Source: Paenibacillus amylolyticus (lineage in GTDB: Bacteria > Bacillota > Bacilli > Paenibacillales > Paenibacillaceae). From it: a stretch of DNA of 64,000 bases. Numbering within the stretch: the first letter of the stretch is position 1; every line of letters begins with the position of its first letter. The notes under the pieces were generated by a model. That model ran no database searches. It was not told the origin of the DNA and saw nothing but the letters and a program-made list of their open reading frames with translations. Shown here piece by piece: positions 14,705 to 22,542 of this stretch. Location of the stretch: assembly GCF_029689945.1 (NCBI RefSeq), contig NZ_CP121451.1, positions 186,001 to 250,000 of the forward strand, read 5' to 3'. A program made the position numbers and the translations under genes.

Positions 14705-16672
14705 CTAATCCTTCATGTAAAAATCTGTAGTGAATCCGGCAGCCTTCAGAGGTAGTCCAGGAGCCCAGGGTACCGGCTCAGCCATCAGATCCAGTACCTT
14801 CTCCAGATCCTCCGGATAAGCTGATTCGATTCCGATTTCATCGTGAACATGCAGCACAGTGTCAAAGCCTGCTTGCTCCACTCGGATAAGGGATACGGCC
14901 AGACAGTCCCGAGCGATAGCCTGGACAATGTTCTCGACAAGCTTCCCGCCGTAGGTGCTGATCAGTGACCACTTGCCTGTCTTCTGATCCGGACCCATGT
15001 AGTGAAGCGCCTGCTTGCCAAAGTCGTTCTGAGCAAGGCGTGGCTCCACGTAATACAACTTTCTTCCGGAAGGCAGCTGAACCGTAAAGAAGTCCAGGCC
15101 ATTACCGTGATGACTCTCCCTAGCAAAGATGATGCCGCGAACACCCACGGGTTGTCCCGTCTCCATAACACTCAGTGCTGCCTTCTCAAAGCTGAACCAC
15201 AGATCCACAATGCGCCGATTGGCATTACGCCACCGCGTGACGATCTCGGGCAACTCCTCTTCAGTAAGCCCCATATCCAAGGCACCCATGGCGATCAGTG
15301 CGCCAGAAGCTCCCTGGTATCCCAAAGCTAGTTCAGACACCTTGCCCCGTTGACGCAGATCCTTGTCAACCTGTTCAAGTGGAATCCCGAACATAGCTGA
15401 GGCGGAAGCTTCATAAATCTTGCCGTGGGTAGCGAACACATCCAGCCTCCATTGCTCTCCAGCAAGCCAGGCAATAACCCGAGCCTCAATGGCAGAGAAG
15501 TCGGCAATGTTAAGCTTCTTCCCGTTCGGAGCAACAAACGCTGTCCGGATCAGCTGAGAGAGTGTATCCGGCACATTTCCGAACATCAGCTTGAGTAGGT
15601 TCACCTGCTTGCCTTGCACGAGTTGTCGAGCATACTGCAGGAGCTCTAGATCCATTTTGTTCTTGGTCAGGTTATGCACCTGTACCAAACGACCTGCCCA
15701 GCGACCTGTCCGGTTGGCTCCGTAGAACTGTAAGAGTCCCCGAACACGGCCATCCTCACAAGCTACCGTCTCCATAGCTGCGTACTTCTTGGTACTGGTC
15801 TTGGAAAGCTCTCGACGGATCTGCAGCACGCGCTTGGCTCTTCCTTCTTCCACGTTGTCGATCAGTCCGGATACAGTGTCTTTCCTCAGATCCTCGACCT
15901 CTTCCCCAATCTCCTTGGATAGCCATTTCTTAAGCTGGGATACGGATTTAGGGTTATCCAGGCCGCTAAGCTGAATCGCTTCCTGCATAAGCTCTGCTGA
16001 GATCTGCTGATCCACGGCCAGTGCGCCATCTACCAGCTGCCGGTCACAAGCAATCCCTCGGGCATTAATCCGCTGATCCAGGAACCAAAGCTCCCACTCC
16101 ATATCTGGAACGGGGAATACCGATAGCCGGCGAAGGATCTCCACCTCTGCCACAACGTCACCCACACAGTACTGCTTGAACAGCTCCCACTTCTCAGGCT
16201 CATGATGGGGCAGGGTGCGTGTCCGGAAGCCGGTTGACTTGGCAGGCTTCTTGATTGGAATGCAGAACGTCCGAATCAGTGCGCCACCGACGCCCATTTT
16301 CTTCTTGTCCTGGGGAAGGCCTAGCGCTTCGCCCACCTTACCGAGTCCTGCAGGGTATCCGCAGTACAAACCGTGAATTTGTGTGCAGCGCCAATGCTCT
16401 ACTGGAGAAGGCCAAAATTTGTTCAGACAGTACCATTCAAAAGCCGCGTTATACGCGTGTTTGATGACTTCTTTATCATTTAAAGCGCGGATAACTTCTC
16501 CCGGAATGACTTCACCCTGGGCAAGATCAATAATTCGCGTCGGGCCGCTATTCCAGGAGTAAGCGAACAAAAGGATTTCAAAATCAGGGCTCTGAACGTA
16601 TCGGTACAACCCCGCTTTCTTAATGTCGATACTGCTGTAAGTCTCGATATCGATTGAAAGATGCCACGGCAT
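14705..16672 (-). CDS. phage DNA polymerase, family A
   Basis: A 655-residue replicative polymerase. The N-terminal DEDD exonuclease shows Exo I LSIDIETYSS (D8, E10), a middle KHAYNAAFEWYCL, and YCVGDVVAEVEIL. The polymerase domain shows motif A DFSAIEARVIAWLAG near residue 395, motif B RGKVSELALGYQGA near 445, and motif C HVHDEIG (608-612). No 5'-nuclease domain is present, as is normal for phage enzymes of this group. The ATG opens the frame directly. Neighbouring genes are the DUF2815 ssDNA-binding-like protein, DUF2800 nuclease and VapE primase/helicase, a well-known conserved module in siphophages of Gram-positive bacteria. No frameshift is seen. Confidence 0.95.
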   Translation of the reverse strand: MPWHLSIDIETYSSIDIKKAGLYRYVQSPDFEILLFAYSWNSGPTRIIDLAQGEVIPGEVIRALNDKEVIKHAYNAAFEWYCLNKFWPSPVEHWRCTQIHGLYCGYPAGLGKVGEALGLPQDKKKMGVGGALIRTFCIPIKKPAKSTGFRTRTLPHHEPEKWELFKQYCVGDVVAEVEILRRLSVFPVPDMEWELWFLDQRINARGIACDRQLVDGALAVDQQISAELMQEAIQLSGLDNPKSVSQLKKWLSKEIGEEVEDLRKDTVSGLIDNVEEGRAKRVLQIRRELSKTSTKKYAAMETVACEDGRVRGLLQFYGANRTGRWAGRLVQVHNLTKNKMDLELLQYARQLVQGKQVNLLKLMFGNVPDTLSQLIRTAFVAPNGKKLNIADFSAIEARVIAWLAGEQWRLDVFATHGKIYEASASAMFGIPLEQVDKDLRQRGKVSELALGYQGASGALIAMGALDMGLTEEELPEIVTRWRNANRRIVDLWFSFEKAALSVMETGQPVGVRGIIFARESHHGNGLDFFTVQLPSGRKLYYVEPRLAQNDFGKQALHYMGPDQKTGKWSLISTYGGKLVENIVQAIARDCLAVSLIRVEQAGFDTVLHVHDEIGIESAYPEDLEKVLDLMAEPVPWAPGLPLKAAGFTTDFYMKD

Positions 16673-16703
16673 GAGGCTTGTTGCCTCCTTTCTGGTAAAG
16701 TGA

Positions 16704-16723
16704 AGGGGTTCCGAAGAACCCCT
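16704..16723 (-). other. RNA stem-loop between the DUF2815 gene and the polymerase gene
   Basis: The minus-strand transcript forms a 7-bp perfect stem (GGGGTTC / GAACCCC) on a TTCG loop in the 70-bp gap ahead of the polymerase gene. No T-run follows, so it is more likely a processing or mRNA-stabilising hairpin, or a partial attenuator, than a full terminator. Confidence 0.55.
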
Positions 16724-16742
16724 CTGCTGGATGATTTATAAA

Positions 16743-17588
16743 TTAAATGCCGTAGATCCCGCCGCCAAGTGGCTTGCCGGTGATCGGATCAATCTGCTGT
16801 TGCGGTGGTTGCTGCTGTCCGTAGCCTTGTTGCGGAGCTTGTCCGTATTGTGGTTGCTGAGGAGCTTGTCCATAGCCCGGCTGTGCTGGCGGCTGTTGGC
16901 CGTATTGCGGTTGTTGCGGTGCTTGGCCATATCCGCCTTGAACTGGAGGTTGCTGGCCATACTGCGGCTGCTGTGGTGGCTGTTGGCCGTATTGCTGCGG
17001 CGGGATCTGATCATAACCCTGTGGAGCTGGTTGAGGAACATAACCCACACCGCCGCCATTGCCGCCGAAAGCTTGTTCAGCGGAGATCCGACCACCCAAG
17101 GGCTCGCCATCACGAAGGATCTGCACCGGACCAAGACCTGCACCAATCCCTTTGTTGCCACTGTTACTGTAAGCGAAGAAATTAATATTCACACGGCCGT
17201 ACACTCCGGAATAAACGCGCGTTTGGTCAATGATCGGTCCCATGTCTGGACCAACAACTGCCTGCTGCTGCTTGCTGCTGGCCGTCAGTACCCAGTGCCC
17301 TTTGCATTCTGGACCAAAGGCTTCACCGTTCGGACGCACGCCATCCCCATCGTGAATTGGGTTACGAGGTTGAGCTGGACGGGCACCGCCCCATGCACCG
17401 GCTACGCCTTTTTGCGAAGCAGCTTCAATGGCTGCATTGATACGTTGCATTGTGGCAAAGTCGGATTTAGGGATCAGAATAGTCGTGCTGTATTTCGGCT
17501 CCTGCCCTGGTTGATTAGAACGTGGAGTGAACAAGTTTACAAAGCTCAGTCTTACCTCGTTTGTGGTGATTGCTGTTTCTGTTGTCAT
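16743..17588 (-). CDS. DUF2815 ssDNA-binding-like protein with prion-like tail
   Basis: A 281-residue protein. Residues 1-175 match DUF2815, a phage single-stranded-DNA-binding-like OB family: VRLSFVNLFTPRSNQPG, YSTTILIPKSDFATMQRINA, GHWVLTASSKQQQAVVGPD, VNINFFAYSNSGNKGIGAGL. From about 190 the protein becomes a low-complexity tail of repeated units such as QYGQQPPQQP and GYGQAPQQP, roughly 80 residues, ending IDPITGKPLGGGIYGI. Ordinary bacterial SSBs carry short Gly/Gln/Pro linkers and an acidic tip; here the linker is long, tyrosine-rich and lacks the acidic tip. Such compositions often promote phase separation. It should coat ssDNA during replication for the adjacent polymerase. Confidence 0.88.
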   Translation of the reverse strand: MTTETAITTNEVRLSFVNLFTPRSNQPGQEPKYSTTILIPKSDFATMQRINAAIEAASQKGVAGAWGGARPAQPRNPIHDGDGVRPNGEAFGPECKGHWVLTASSKQQQAVVGPDMGPIIDQTRVYSGVYGRVNINFFAYSNSGNKGIGAGLGPVQILRDGEPLGGRISAEQAFGGNGGGVGYVPQPAPQGYDQIPPQQYGQQPPQQPQYGQQPPVQGGYGQAPQQPQYGQQPPAQPGYGQAPQQPQYGQAPQQGYGQQQPPQQQIDPITGKPLGGGIYGI

Positions 17589-17612
17589 ATGGATTTATCC
17601 CCTTATCATGAA

Positions 17613-18809
17613 TTAGTTTTGTGGTTGATCTGGTGCAGGTCCGAATACGTCTGCAGGATTAATTTGATTTGTAATACCCGGCCGTTTGTCATCGTCAGAT
17701 ACCAGTGTCGGTGCCCCTGATCTGCTGACCACGTGGCCGGACTCCTCGAGTAACTCGCGGTATTCCTTTTTGCCGAGCGCCTTCTCCAACTGTGGCGGTG
17801 TTAACGGTTTACGATCATACAGGATCGCTTCCTCAATGCCTTTTTCCTGCAGGTGCTTAAATGCGGCATCCAAATCTGCATAGTCACGACTGCCCCGACC
17901 CTCTACGGCTTTCCAGCCAGGAACGATCCCCCCTTTCAGTGCTTCAGCCAAGGCAAGCTTCTTCAGATCGGAGTACCAGCCGACAATTCCATCAGCTCGC
18001 TTCAGTACCTCTGCAGCTTCCTCCCAACTAAGCAGAGGCGGCTTCAGCGGAGCCTTGGTGCCGGCTTCCATGATCTGTTCCACTCTTGCCCTGCAGGTCG
18101 CACTCGCACGGCAAAATTTGCAGTGATCGCCTGGAACATACTCACCTTGACCGTCAAAGGCTTGCTGTGCGATCGGCTTGATTGACTCACCCCAGGACAG
18201 CAGCTCAGCTGCAGAGAGCGACCACTCGGAAGGCTCATTCCATACTTTTGGTTGTACGATGGCCACATGCACGGACTCAATTGGAAAAAGGAGACTGAAA
18301 GCCTTGTAAGCACCCAGCGCATACAACTTCATTTGTGAATTGTTTTCAGCCGATACCGGAACACCCTGGCCGTTCTTATAATCGATGACATGTAACCTTC
18401 CGCTACCAATGATGATGCAGTCCGACGTTCCGAAGCTTTCCGGTACAAAGTCGGTCAGATCCACTCGACGTTCGATGGCCACAAATGGCGGCGAAGGGAA
18501 TTGGTGAACAATGGACTGAATGTAATCCAGGTACGCATTGGTGTGATCCTCCATGATTGGCTCATACAGGTCATCGGCCTTGTACTTCTTCAGCGCAGCG
18601 TTATACTTGCGAGTCGTCAGACCCGAGAACAGTTTCTGCAGCTTCAGCTCAGCGATCTCATGGGCGAGTGTGCCGCGCTTGGCGGCCTCACTCTCACTAT
18701 CAGGTAACGTGGCTTCGAGCCTGGCACTTGGCGTACACTGCAACCAGCGGGATGCCCCGCTGGCTGACAGCAGCGCGTGTGCCCGCTCTGCATGTGCAAT
18801 TTCCGTCAT
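17613..18809 (-). CDS. DUF2800 protein, Cas4/AddB-like Fe-S nuclease
   Basis: A 398-residue protein of the PD-(D/E)XK group. GTLAHEIAELKL gives H50, FGTSDCIIIG gives D130, and VIDYKNGQG gives D143 and K145. Cysteines are placed as in Cas4 and AddB: C25 (WLQCTPSARLE) near the N-terminus and C230, C233, C239 (HCKFCRASATC) after the nuclease core, a 4Fe-4S arrangement. It is thus a likely 5'-3' exonuclease that helps make recombinogenic ends. It forms a module with DUF2815 and the polymerase. Its ATG overlaps the stop of the upstream gene by one base (TAATG), indicating coupling. Confidence 0.88.
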   Translation of the reverse strand: MTEIAHAERAHALLSASGASRWLQCTPSARLEATLPDSESEAAKRGTLAHEIAELKLQKLFSGLTTRKYNAALKKYKADDLYEPIMEDHTNAYLDYIQSIVHQFPSPPFVAIERRVDLTDFVPESFGTSDCIIIGSGRLHVIDYKNGQGVPVSAENNSQMKLYALGAYKAFSLLFPIESVHVAIVQPKVWNEPSEWSLSAAELLSWGESIKPIAQQAFDGQGEYVPGDHCKFCRASATCRARVEQIMEAGTKAPLKPPLLSWEEAAEVLKRADGIVGWYSDLKKLALAEALKGGIVPGWKAVEGRGSRDYADLDAAFKHLQEKGIEEAILYDRKPLTPPQLEKALGKKEYRELLEESGHVVSRSGAPTLVSDDDKRPGITNQINPADVFGPAPDQPQN

Positions 18810-19413
18810 TAGATCCGGCCCCCAAGGCTACGGAGGAACGTTGCAAACTCACCATACTTGCTTGGATCAAGTCTGCGTCAGACCGCCTACCCCTTGTTGC
18901 TGCAGCCACCCGATCAGCTCCGGGCCTTTGCCTGCATCCATAACCGGCTGAGCTGCTGACGCCAAGTTGGTCCAGGGTATACCCCGGAGTCGTAGTTGGG
19001 ACCCCGCCTTGTTGCGGTGGCCGCTGCCCATACTGCTGCTGATCCTGTTGACCTGGTTGGCCTTGTACTGGCGGCTGCTGGCCATATTGCGGTTGTTCTG
19101 GTTGTTGGCCATACTGTTGTGGCTGCTGTCCGTAGGCTTGTTGCGGAGCTTGTCCGTACTGCGGCTGCTGAGGTTGCTGGCCATAACCAGGTTGTTGCCC
19201 GTATTGTGGCTGCTGTGGCGGTTGTTGCACGGGTGCCTGGGTAGATGGCTGAGTCGGTGCCGGTTGTGTAGGAACTGTGGAGACTGTAGTTTGTGCTGGC
19301 ACATCAGCATTAGGCATACTACCCAGTGTGCCTGCCAGATCGTGCACCAGGTTTTTAATGTCAGTGGCGTTTACAGCTTGGAATGTGATTTGGATTGGAA
19401 CAATATTTTGCAT
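18809..19413 (-). CDS. phage protein with YGQ-rich prion-like centre, frameshifted in this sequence
   Basis: A protein of about 200 residues. It starts MQNIVPIQITFQAVNATDIK, a short N-terminal domain with a helix (LVHDLAGTLG). A 115-residue disordered stretch of P/Q/T then YGQ repeats follows (QYGQQPGYGQQPQQPQYG and close variants). The C-terminus is a small helical domain reading PVMDAGKGPELIGWLQQQ, then DPSKYGEFATFLRSLG. Two single-base extras, near 18,963 and 18,872, break the frame; removing each leads to a stop at 18809-18811 that overlaps the next ATG. The repeat unit matches the tail of the DUF2815 protein 1.2 kb away. Function unknown. Confidence 0.75.
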
Positions 19414-19435
19414 GGATGAATCCTCCTAATAGGTT

Positions 19436-19696
19436 TTAGTTTGATTTAGTAAGCTCTGAAGCTTTAGTAATACAAGGTGTACAGATCTGTTTACCATGGA
19501 ATAAGTGCAGACTTTCATCGTTTCCGCAGAAGAAGCAGCCAGGTTGATACTTGCGAATGATGATCTTGTCACCCTCTACAAAGTACTCCAGCGGATCTCC
19601 TTCCTCGATACCGTGAACCCGACGAAGCTCTTTCGGAATAACGACACGGCCCAGGTCATCAATGCGGCGAACAATACCAGTAGCTTTCATGCTCAT
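19436..19696 (-). CDS. AbrB/SpoVT-type DNA-binding protein with zinc ribbon
   Basis: An 86-residue protein. Residues 4-48 are an AbrB-type swapped-hairpin DNA-binding domain (ATGIVRRIDDLGRVVIPKEL, RRVHGIEEGDPLEYFV). The C-terminal part is a CxxC...CxxC zinc ribbon (C54, C57, C72, C75) in GCFFCGNDESLHLF and KQICTPCITK. AbrB-type proteins are transition-state regulators in Bacillales and phages use homologues for host takeover or for early gene control. The start overlaps the stop of the 54-residue gene upstream (ATGA). It heads the DNA-metabolism part of the operon. Confidence 0.88.
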   Translation of the reverse strand: MSMKATGIVRRIDDLGRVVIPKELRRVHGIEEGDPLEYFVEGDKIIIRKYQPGCFFCGNDESLHLFHGKQICTPCITKASELTKSN

Positions 19697-19857
19697 ACTG
19701 AATCCCCTCTCTTCCGTAAACCTGCTTTAAATCGAGCTAAATATTTTAGGGAATGAATACGTGCTTGGCGCTTGGCATTCTCGTAAGCAGCGAATTCTAA
19801 ACAGATCAAGCGTTCACCACGAGTGAGGGCAAGCCAAACCTTTCCGGTTACATTCAT
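19693..19857 (-). CDS. small basic phage protein, 54 residues
   Basis: The frame starts MNVTGKVWLALTRGERLICL behind AAGGAAATTGCA and overlaps the AbrB-like start codon (GTATGA). It is basic (about nine Arg or Lys in the last 25 residues: ENAKRQARIHSLKYLARFK). It has no recognised domain. The coupled start and normal codon use make it a real gene rather than noise. It falls below the usual length cut-off. Confidence 0.6.
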   Translation of the reverse strand: MNVTGKVWLALTRGERLICLEFAAYENAKRQARIHSLKYLARFKAGLRKRGDSV

Positions 19858-19904
19858 TGCAATTTCCTTTCTGCCGGTGTAGACTGGCGATAGAATAGAT
19901 TTAT

Positions 19905-20093
19905 TTAGTGTGCAGCTGACAAGGGGTAGGAGCCTTCCAGCTGCATTTTTGCGTGCAGACGATTACGATACGTACGGTACTGCTTGTCCGCATGAGTAGC
20001 GATTTTTATATGGCCACTGCGACGCATCTGGCTTGCAAGCGCCAAGTAAAATCCACAGGCTGCTTTGAAATGCTGTTCTGTCATCAAGGGCAA
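19905..20093 (-). CDS. hypothetical small phage protein, 62 residues
   Basis: The frame includes MTEQHFKAACGFYLALASQM and a basic C-terminal half (KQYRTYRNRLHAKMQLEG). I used TTG 20093 because GGAGG is 8 nt before it; GTG 20102 would sit right against the same site, and an internal ATG six bases further on is also possible. A helical, basic small protein of unknown function in the early operon. Confidence 0.5.
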   Translation of the reverse strand: MPLMTEQHFKAACGFYLALASQMRRSGHIKIATHADKQYRTYRNRLHAKMQLEGSYPLSAAH

Positions 20094-20108
20094 TGTGTTC
20101 ACCTCCTC

Positions 20109-20594
20109 TCATGCTTCAGCGTCTTCAATAATTTTGAAGAACTCGCTGGCTTTCATTTCAACCATCCCCGCTGGTGGCTCTCCCTCGCATGGATCCAGAC
20201 TGCAGTAAACCAACTCGTCCACCCTGAACAGATGACTACGAGTACGCCCACTCCTGGATGGCCTGAAGTAAAAGGATACAATCGGCTTTCGTAGGATCCT
20301 CAGCTTATGAACCTCCAAAGCTTTGACCCAGGCTTTTCCGATTCGAGAGTTAACTTTAAATTTCCGCAGCCCTTCTTCAATTGGTGCGCAGAGAATTGAA
20401 CCATGAGAGCTAACGTCCTTCTCTGTTGGGACGATGAACAAAGCTTCATCTGTTGCCCAATAAGTTGTGGACTCAATAGCGTATGTTGCGATGAAATCCT
20501 TGACCAGTTCGCGAACCGCTTCGGCGTTGACCTGGTATGCGGTGAAATCACGGTAAAGACTACTTGACTTAGTTACTTGAAAATAACGTGCCAC
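20109..20594 (-). CDS. hypothetical phage protein, 161 residues
   Basis: The GTG start at 20594 fits GGAGGAAGTCAA. The protein begins VARYFQVTKSSSLYRDFTAY and has alternating strands and helices, with KPIVSFYFRPSRSGRTRSHL and a C-terminal helix (MVEMKASEFFKIIEDAEA). No family recognised. It overlaps nothing and is followed closely by the 62-residue gene, so it belongs to the early operon. It may be a small alpha/beta regulator, but nothing in the sequence settles this. Confidence 0.6.
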   Translation of the reverse strand: MARYFQVTKSSSLYRDFTAYQVNAEAVRELVKDFIATYAIESTTYWATDEALFIVPTEKDVSSHGSILCAPIEEGLRKFKVNSRIGKAWVKALEVHKLRILRKPIVSFYFRPSRSGRTRSHLFRVDELVYCSLDPCEGEPPAGMVEMKASEFFKIIEDAEA

Positions 20595-20608
20595 TTGACT
20601 TCCTCCAT

Positions 20609-20914
20609 TCAACCGAATCGTATTTTTAAAGCTTCGTGGACCAGAGCCTTGTTTCTACTGTCCAGGTAATCCATATCAGAGAGATTAACTTTTGCCAGAC
20701 TTGAACTGAATAAGTGCAACGCCAGGTGAAGCATGAATTTTTCCGACTGGCCCCAGGGCTTGGACAGCTTCTTCAATGCAGCTGCTTTAACAACTCCGCC
20801 ATGCAAATCAAAGTACTGTTCAGTGAAACATTGTGATAATTTCGGCTGATACATGAACAGATGCAACATGGATTTCCAGTACTTATCTTGGAACAGTTCT
20901 GTTGAGATCTGCAT
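20609..20914 (-). CDS. hypothetical phage protein, 101 residues
   Basis: The ATG at 20914 follows AAAGGAGATCATCTG. The protein (MQISTELFQDKYWKSMLHLF) is entirely helical, with several aromatic residues and a segment KKLSKPWGQSEKFMLHLALH. No recognised domain. Its 5' end overlaps the cysteine-containing gene upstream by 32 bp, which points to coupled translation. No sign of a membrane segment. Unknown function in the early region. Confidence 0.6.
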   Translation of the reverse strand: MQISTELFQDKYWKSMLHLFMYQPKLSQCFTEQYFDLHGGVVKAAALKKLSKPWGQSEKFMLHLALHLFSSSLAKVNLSDMDYLDSRNKALVHEALKIRFG

Positions 20915-21431
20915 CAGATGATCTCCTTTCAAGAATTTCAATATCATACAAGTCCAGATCCGCTAAAATTCGGCGTCGTTGGTTTCCGGTCAGCTTGTCG
21001 AGGTTTGCGGTCAGCCATTCCACTTGTTCTGGAGTTGGCTCGTCCCACATGAAGCAGTGGCAAGCTGAGTCGCCTTCTGGACCAGTCCAAGTGCTACACC
21101 CAAACTTGATGAAGTTCGGCACCTTGTTGCTGTCTCCATCAAAGAAAACTTTGTATTGAGCAACCAATTTCATTGCCAGTTCCCGGTGTTTCCCATAGCC
21201 ACAGTCATAGAACTTACCATCTGGAGCAAGGAACCCTGATACTCCATATTTCGTTTGATCACCTGCTGTGATCGTTACAGCACCGATGGACTTCGCCATG
21301 CAGCTGAGCTTGCAATACAGATCCTTGCCATGACGTACAGCGATCTGGCCACCCACGATCTCAGATGCACATTCCGGATTAGCGCAGAAATCCATTACTT
21401 CTGGCGGTGCCAGGCTTGGTGCTTTGTTCAA
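20883..21431 (-). CDS. phage protein with cysteine-rich (zinc-finger-like) N-terminus
   Basis: A 182-residue protein. The TTG start at 21431 lies 8 nt after GGAGGG. Near the N-terminus MDFCANPECASEIVGGQIAV and DLYCKLSCMAKSIG give two cysteine pairs (CxxxxC and CxxxC) that would bind zinc. The rest has Gly- and aromatic-rich strands (YGVSGFLAPDGKFYDCGYGK) and a C-terminal helix with an LTGNQRRRILADLDLYDI motif. It overlaps the excisionase-like gene by 4 bp. I do not recognise the family; a nucleic-acid-binding role is plausible. Confidence 0.6.
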   Translation of the reverse strand: MNKAPSLAPPEVMDFCANPECASEIVGGQIAVRHGKDLYCKLSCMAKSIGAVTITAGDQTKYGVSGFLAPDGKFYDCGYGKHRELAMKLVAQYKVFFDGDSNKVPNFIKFGCSTWTGPEGDSACHCFMWDEPTPEQVEWLTANLDKLTGNQRRRILADLDLYDIEILERRSSDADLNRTVPR

Positions 21432-21736
21432 CTCCTTATCCCTCCACCCGGTTTGTAATTTCGATCTTCTTCATCACGCTTCCAACGATCTAACGAGTTA
21501 CTACTAAACAAATACCTTGGGTTCTTACTTCCCTCAGCTCCGTGAACACGGTGTGGGATCAATTTCGATTTAACAAGATTCCTCAATGTGTATTCTGACA
21601 TGCTCAGGTAAATACAGGCTTCGGAAAAGGATAGTGTCTTATCGTTTGATGAGACCAAGCTCGCCATAATTCTTTTCTCTGCAGCCGCTACCTGAACTGC
21701 AACCATTTCAGCAATTGCAAGCTCAATGGCTGTCAT
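21428..21736 (-). CDS. excisionase-like helix-turn-helix protein
   Basis: A 102-residue protein. The ATG at 21736 follows GGGTGG. The first 35 residues are a helix rich in alanine (AIAEMVAVQVAAAEKRIMAS). Then LSFSEACIYLSMSEYTLRNL and VKSKLIPHRVHGAEG form a winged helix-turn-helix of the MerR/Xis type. A basic C-terminus follows (DRWKRDEEDRNYKPGGG). In this place, just downstream of the Cro-like gene, it is likely an excisionase or early regulator that bends DNA. The overlap with the Cro-like stop shows it is in the same early transcript. Confidence 0.7.
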   Translation of the reverse strand: MTAIELAIAEMVAVQVAAAEKRIMASLVSSNDKTLSFSEACIYLSMSEYTLRNLVKSKLIPHRVHGAEGSKNPRYLFSSNSLDRWKRDEEDRNYKPGGGIRS

Positions 21737-21944
21737 CAGTACCCACCCCCAACACCAATTCATCCAAAGATACCTCCAAGGCACTTGATAACTTCACTAG
21801 CGTTTCAGCGTAGGGACCTTGTTTTTTCTTCCCGATGTTGTACAATGCTGATACGGCTACTCCACTTTCTTTAGAAAGTCGGTAGATTGTCCATTCCCTT
21901 TTATCAATTAATCTTTTGATGTTCGCTTCGATTTCCAGCCCCAT
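21723..21944 (-). CDS. Cro/C1-type helix-turn-helix regulator (Cro-like)
   Basis: A 73-residue protein behind AGGAGGTGAGCAC, starting MGLEIEANIKRLIDKREWTI. The HTH is IYRLSKESGVAVSALYNIGK with recognition helix SALYNIGKKKQ; the rest is a short dimerisation tail (LVKLSSALEVSLDELVLGVG). It is divergent from the CI-like repressor, with three or four shared operator sites in the 190 bp between them, so it is the early-lytic half of the switch. It is the first gene of the long minus-strand early operon. Confidence 0.82.
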   Translation of the reverse strand: MGLEIEANIKRLIDKREWTIYRLSKESGVAVSALYNIGKKKQGPYAETLVKLSSALEVSLDELVLGVGTDDSH

Positions 21945-21967
21945 GTGCTCACCTCCTGAAAACATGA

Positions 21968-22115
21968 TATAACTCTATGGTGTTATATACAATCGCCGTT
22001 ATAACCCGATAGAGTTACAAAATCCGACATTCTCTCCTGATTGCTTTGATTCACTTGACTTATCTCCCTTTTCTGTTTTATTATAACTTCATAGAGTTAT
22101 AACCCATTAGAGATA
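21968..22115. promoter_or_regulatory. four related operators in the CI/Cro intergenic region
   Basis: Sites sharing the core TAACTCTAT and GTTAT arms lie at 21968-21987, 22001-22017, 22081-22102 and (weaker, overlapping) 22099-22115. The third has 8-bp perfect arms (TTATAACT). A promoter for the repressor, TTGACT (22055-22060), 18-bp spacer, TATTAT (22079-22084), overlaps the third site. This layout allows autoregulation of the repressor and silencing of the early operon. Confidence 0.8.
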
Positions 22116-22134
22116 TACATAGGAGGCATTTTAG

Positions 22135-22539
22135 GTGGATTTAGCAGAAAAGATATTAGAATTAATGGACGAACAAGGTATTTCTAAATACCGACTCTCT
22201 AAAGAAACTGGTGTCTCCTATACAGGTCTTACTAAGATTCTTTCTGGGCAAACAAAGCATCCTCAAATAGATTCAATTCAAGCAATTGCAAATTTTTTTA
22301 GTAAACCAGTTGACTACTTCATGGATCACGAAGATGAACACCCTTCTCCTGATTGGGCAACAACCAAAGATATGAGAGATTTTAAAAAGATGCTTGAAGA
22401 AGATGAACCGGTTATGTTTGATGGGGTTCCAATGAGTGGAGAAGATAAAGAAAAAGTTAAACGCATAATGGAAGCTCTTTTCTGGGAAGCAAAAGATATG
22501 AACAAAAAAACATACGGTCGCAAAAAGAAAGAGGACTAG
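22135..22539 (+). CDS. CI-like phage repressor (XRE family)
   Basis: A 134-residue protein with a GTG start 9 nt after AGGAGG. Residues 5-60 form the HTH (ISKYRLSKETGVSYTGLTKI, LSGQTKHPQIDSIQAIANFF). The C-terminal half is charged with a long helix rich in K and E; it has no LexA-type peptidase. It is the lysogeny repressor acting at the operators upstream. Three bases separate its stop from the next gene, an ImmA-type protease. By analogy with ICEBs1 and phage phi105-like systems, the protease would inactivate the repressor by cleavage when induced. Confidence 0.85.
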   Translation: MDLAEKILELMDEQGISKYRLSKETGVSYTGLTKILSGQTKHPQIDSIQAIANFFSKPVDYFMDHEDEHPSPDWATTKDMRDFKKMLEEDEPVMFDGVPMSGEDKEKVKRIMEALFWEAKDMNKKTYGRKKKED

Positions 22540-22542
22540 CCT

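Noticed and set aside
16731..17720. A 329-codon plus-strand ORF over the DUF2815 gene
   Set aside because: Its leucine-, serine- and cysteine-rich composition is the antisense shadow of the YGQ repeats; the minus-strand gene is clear.
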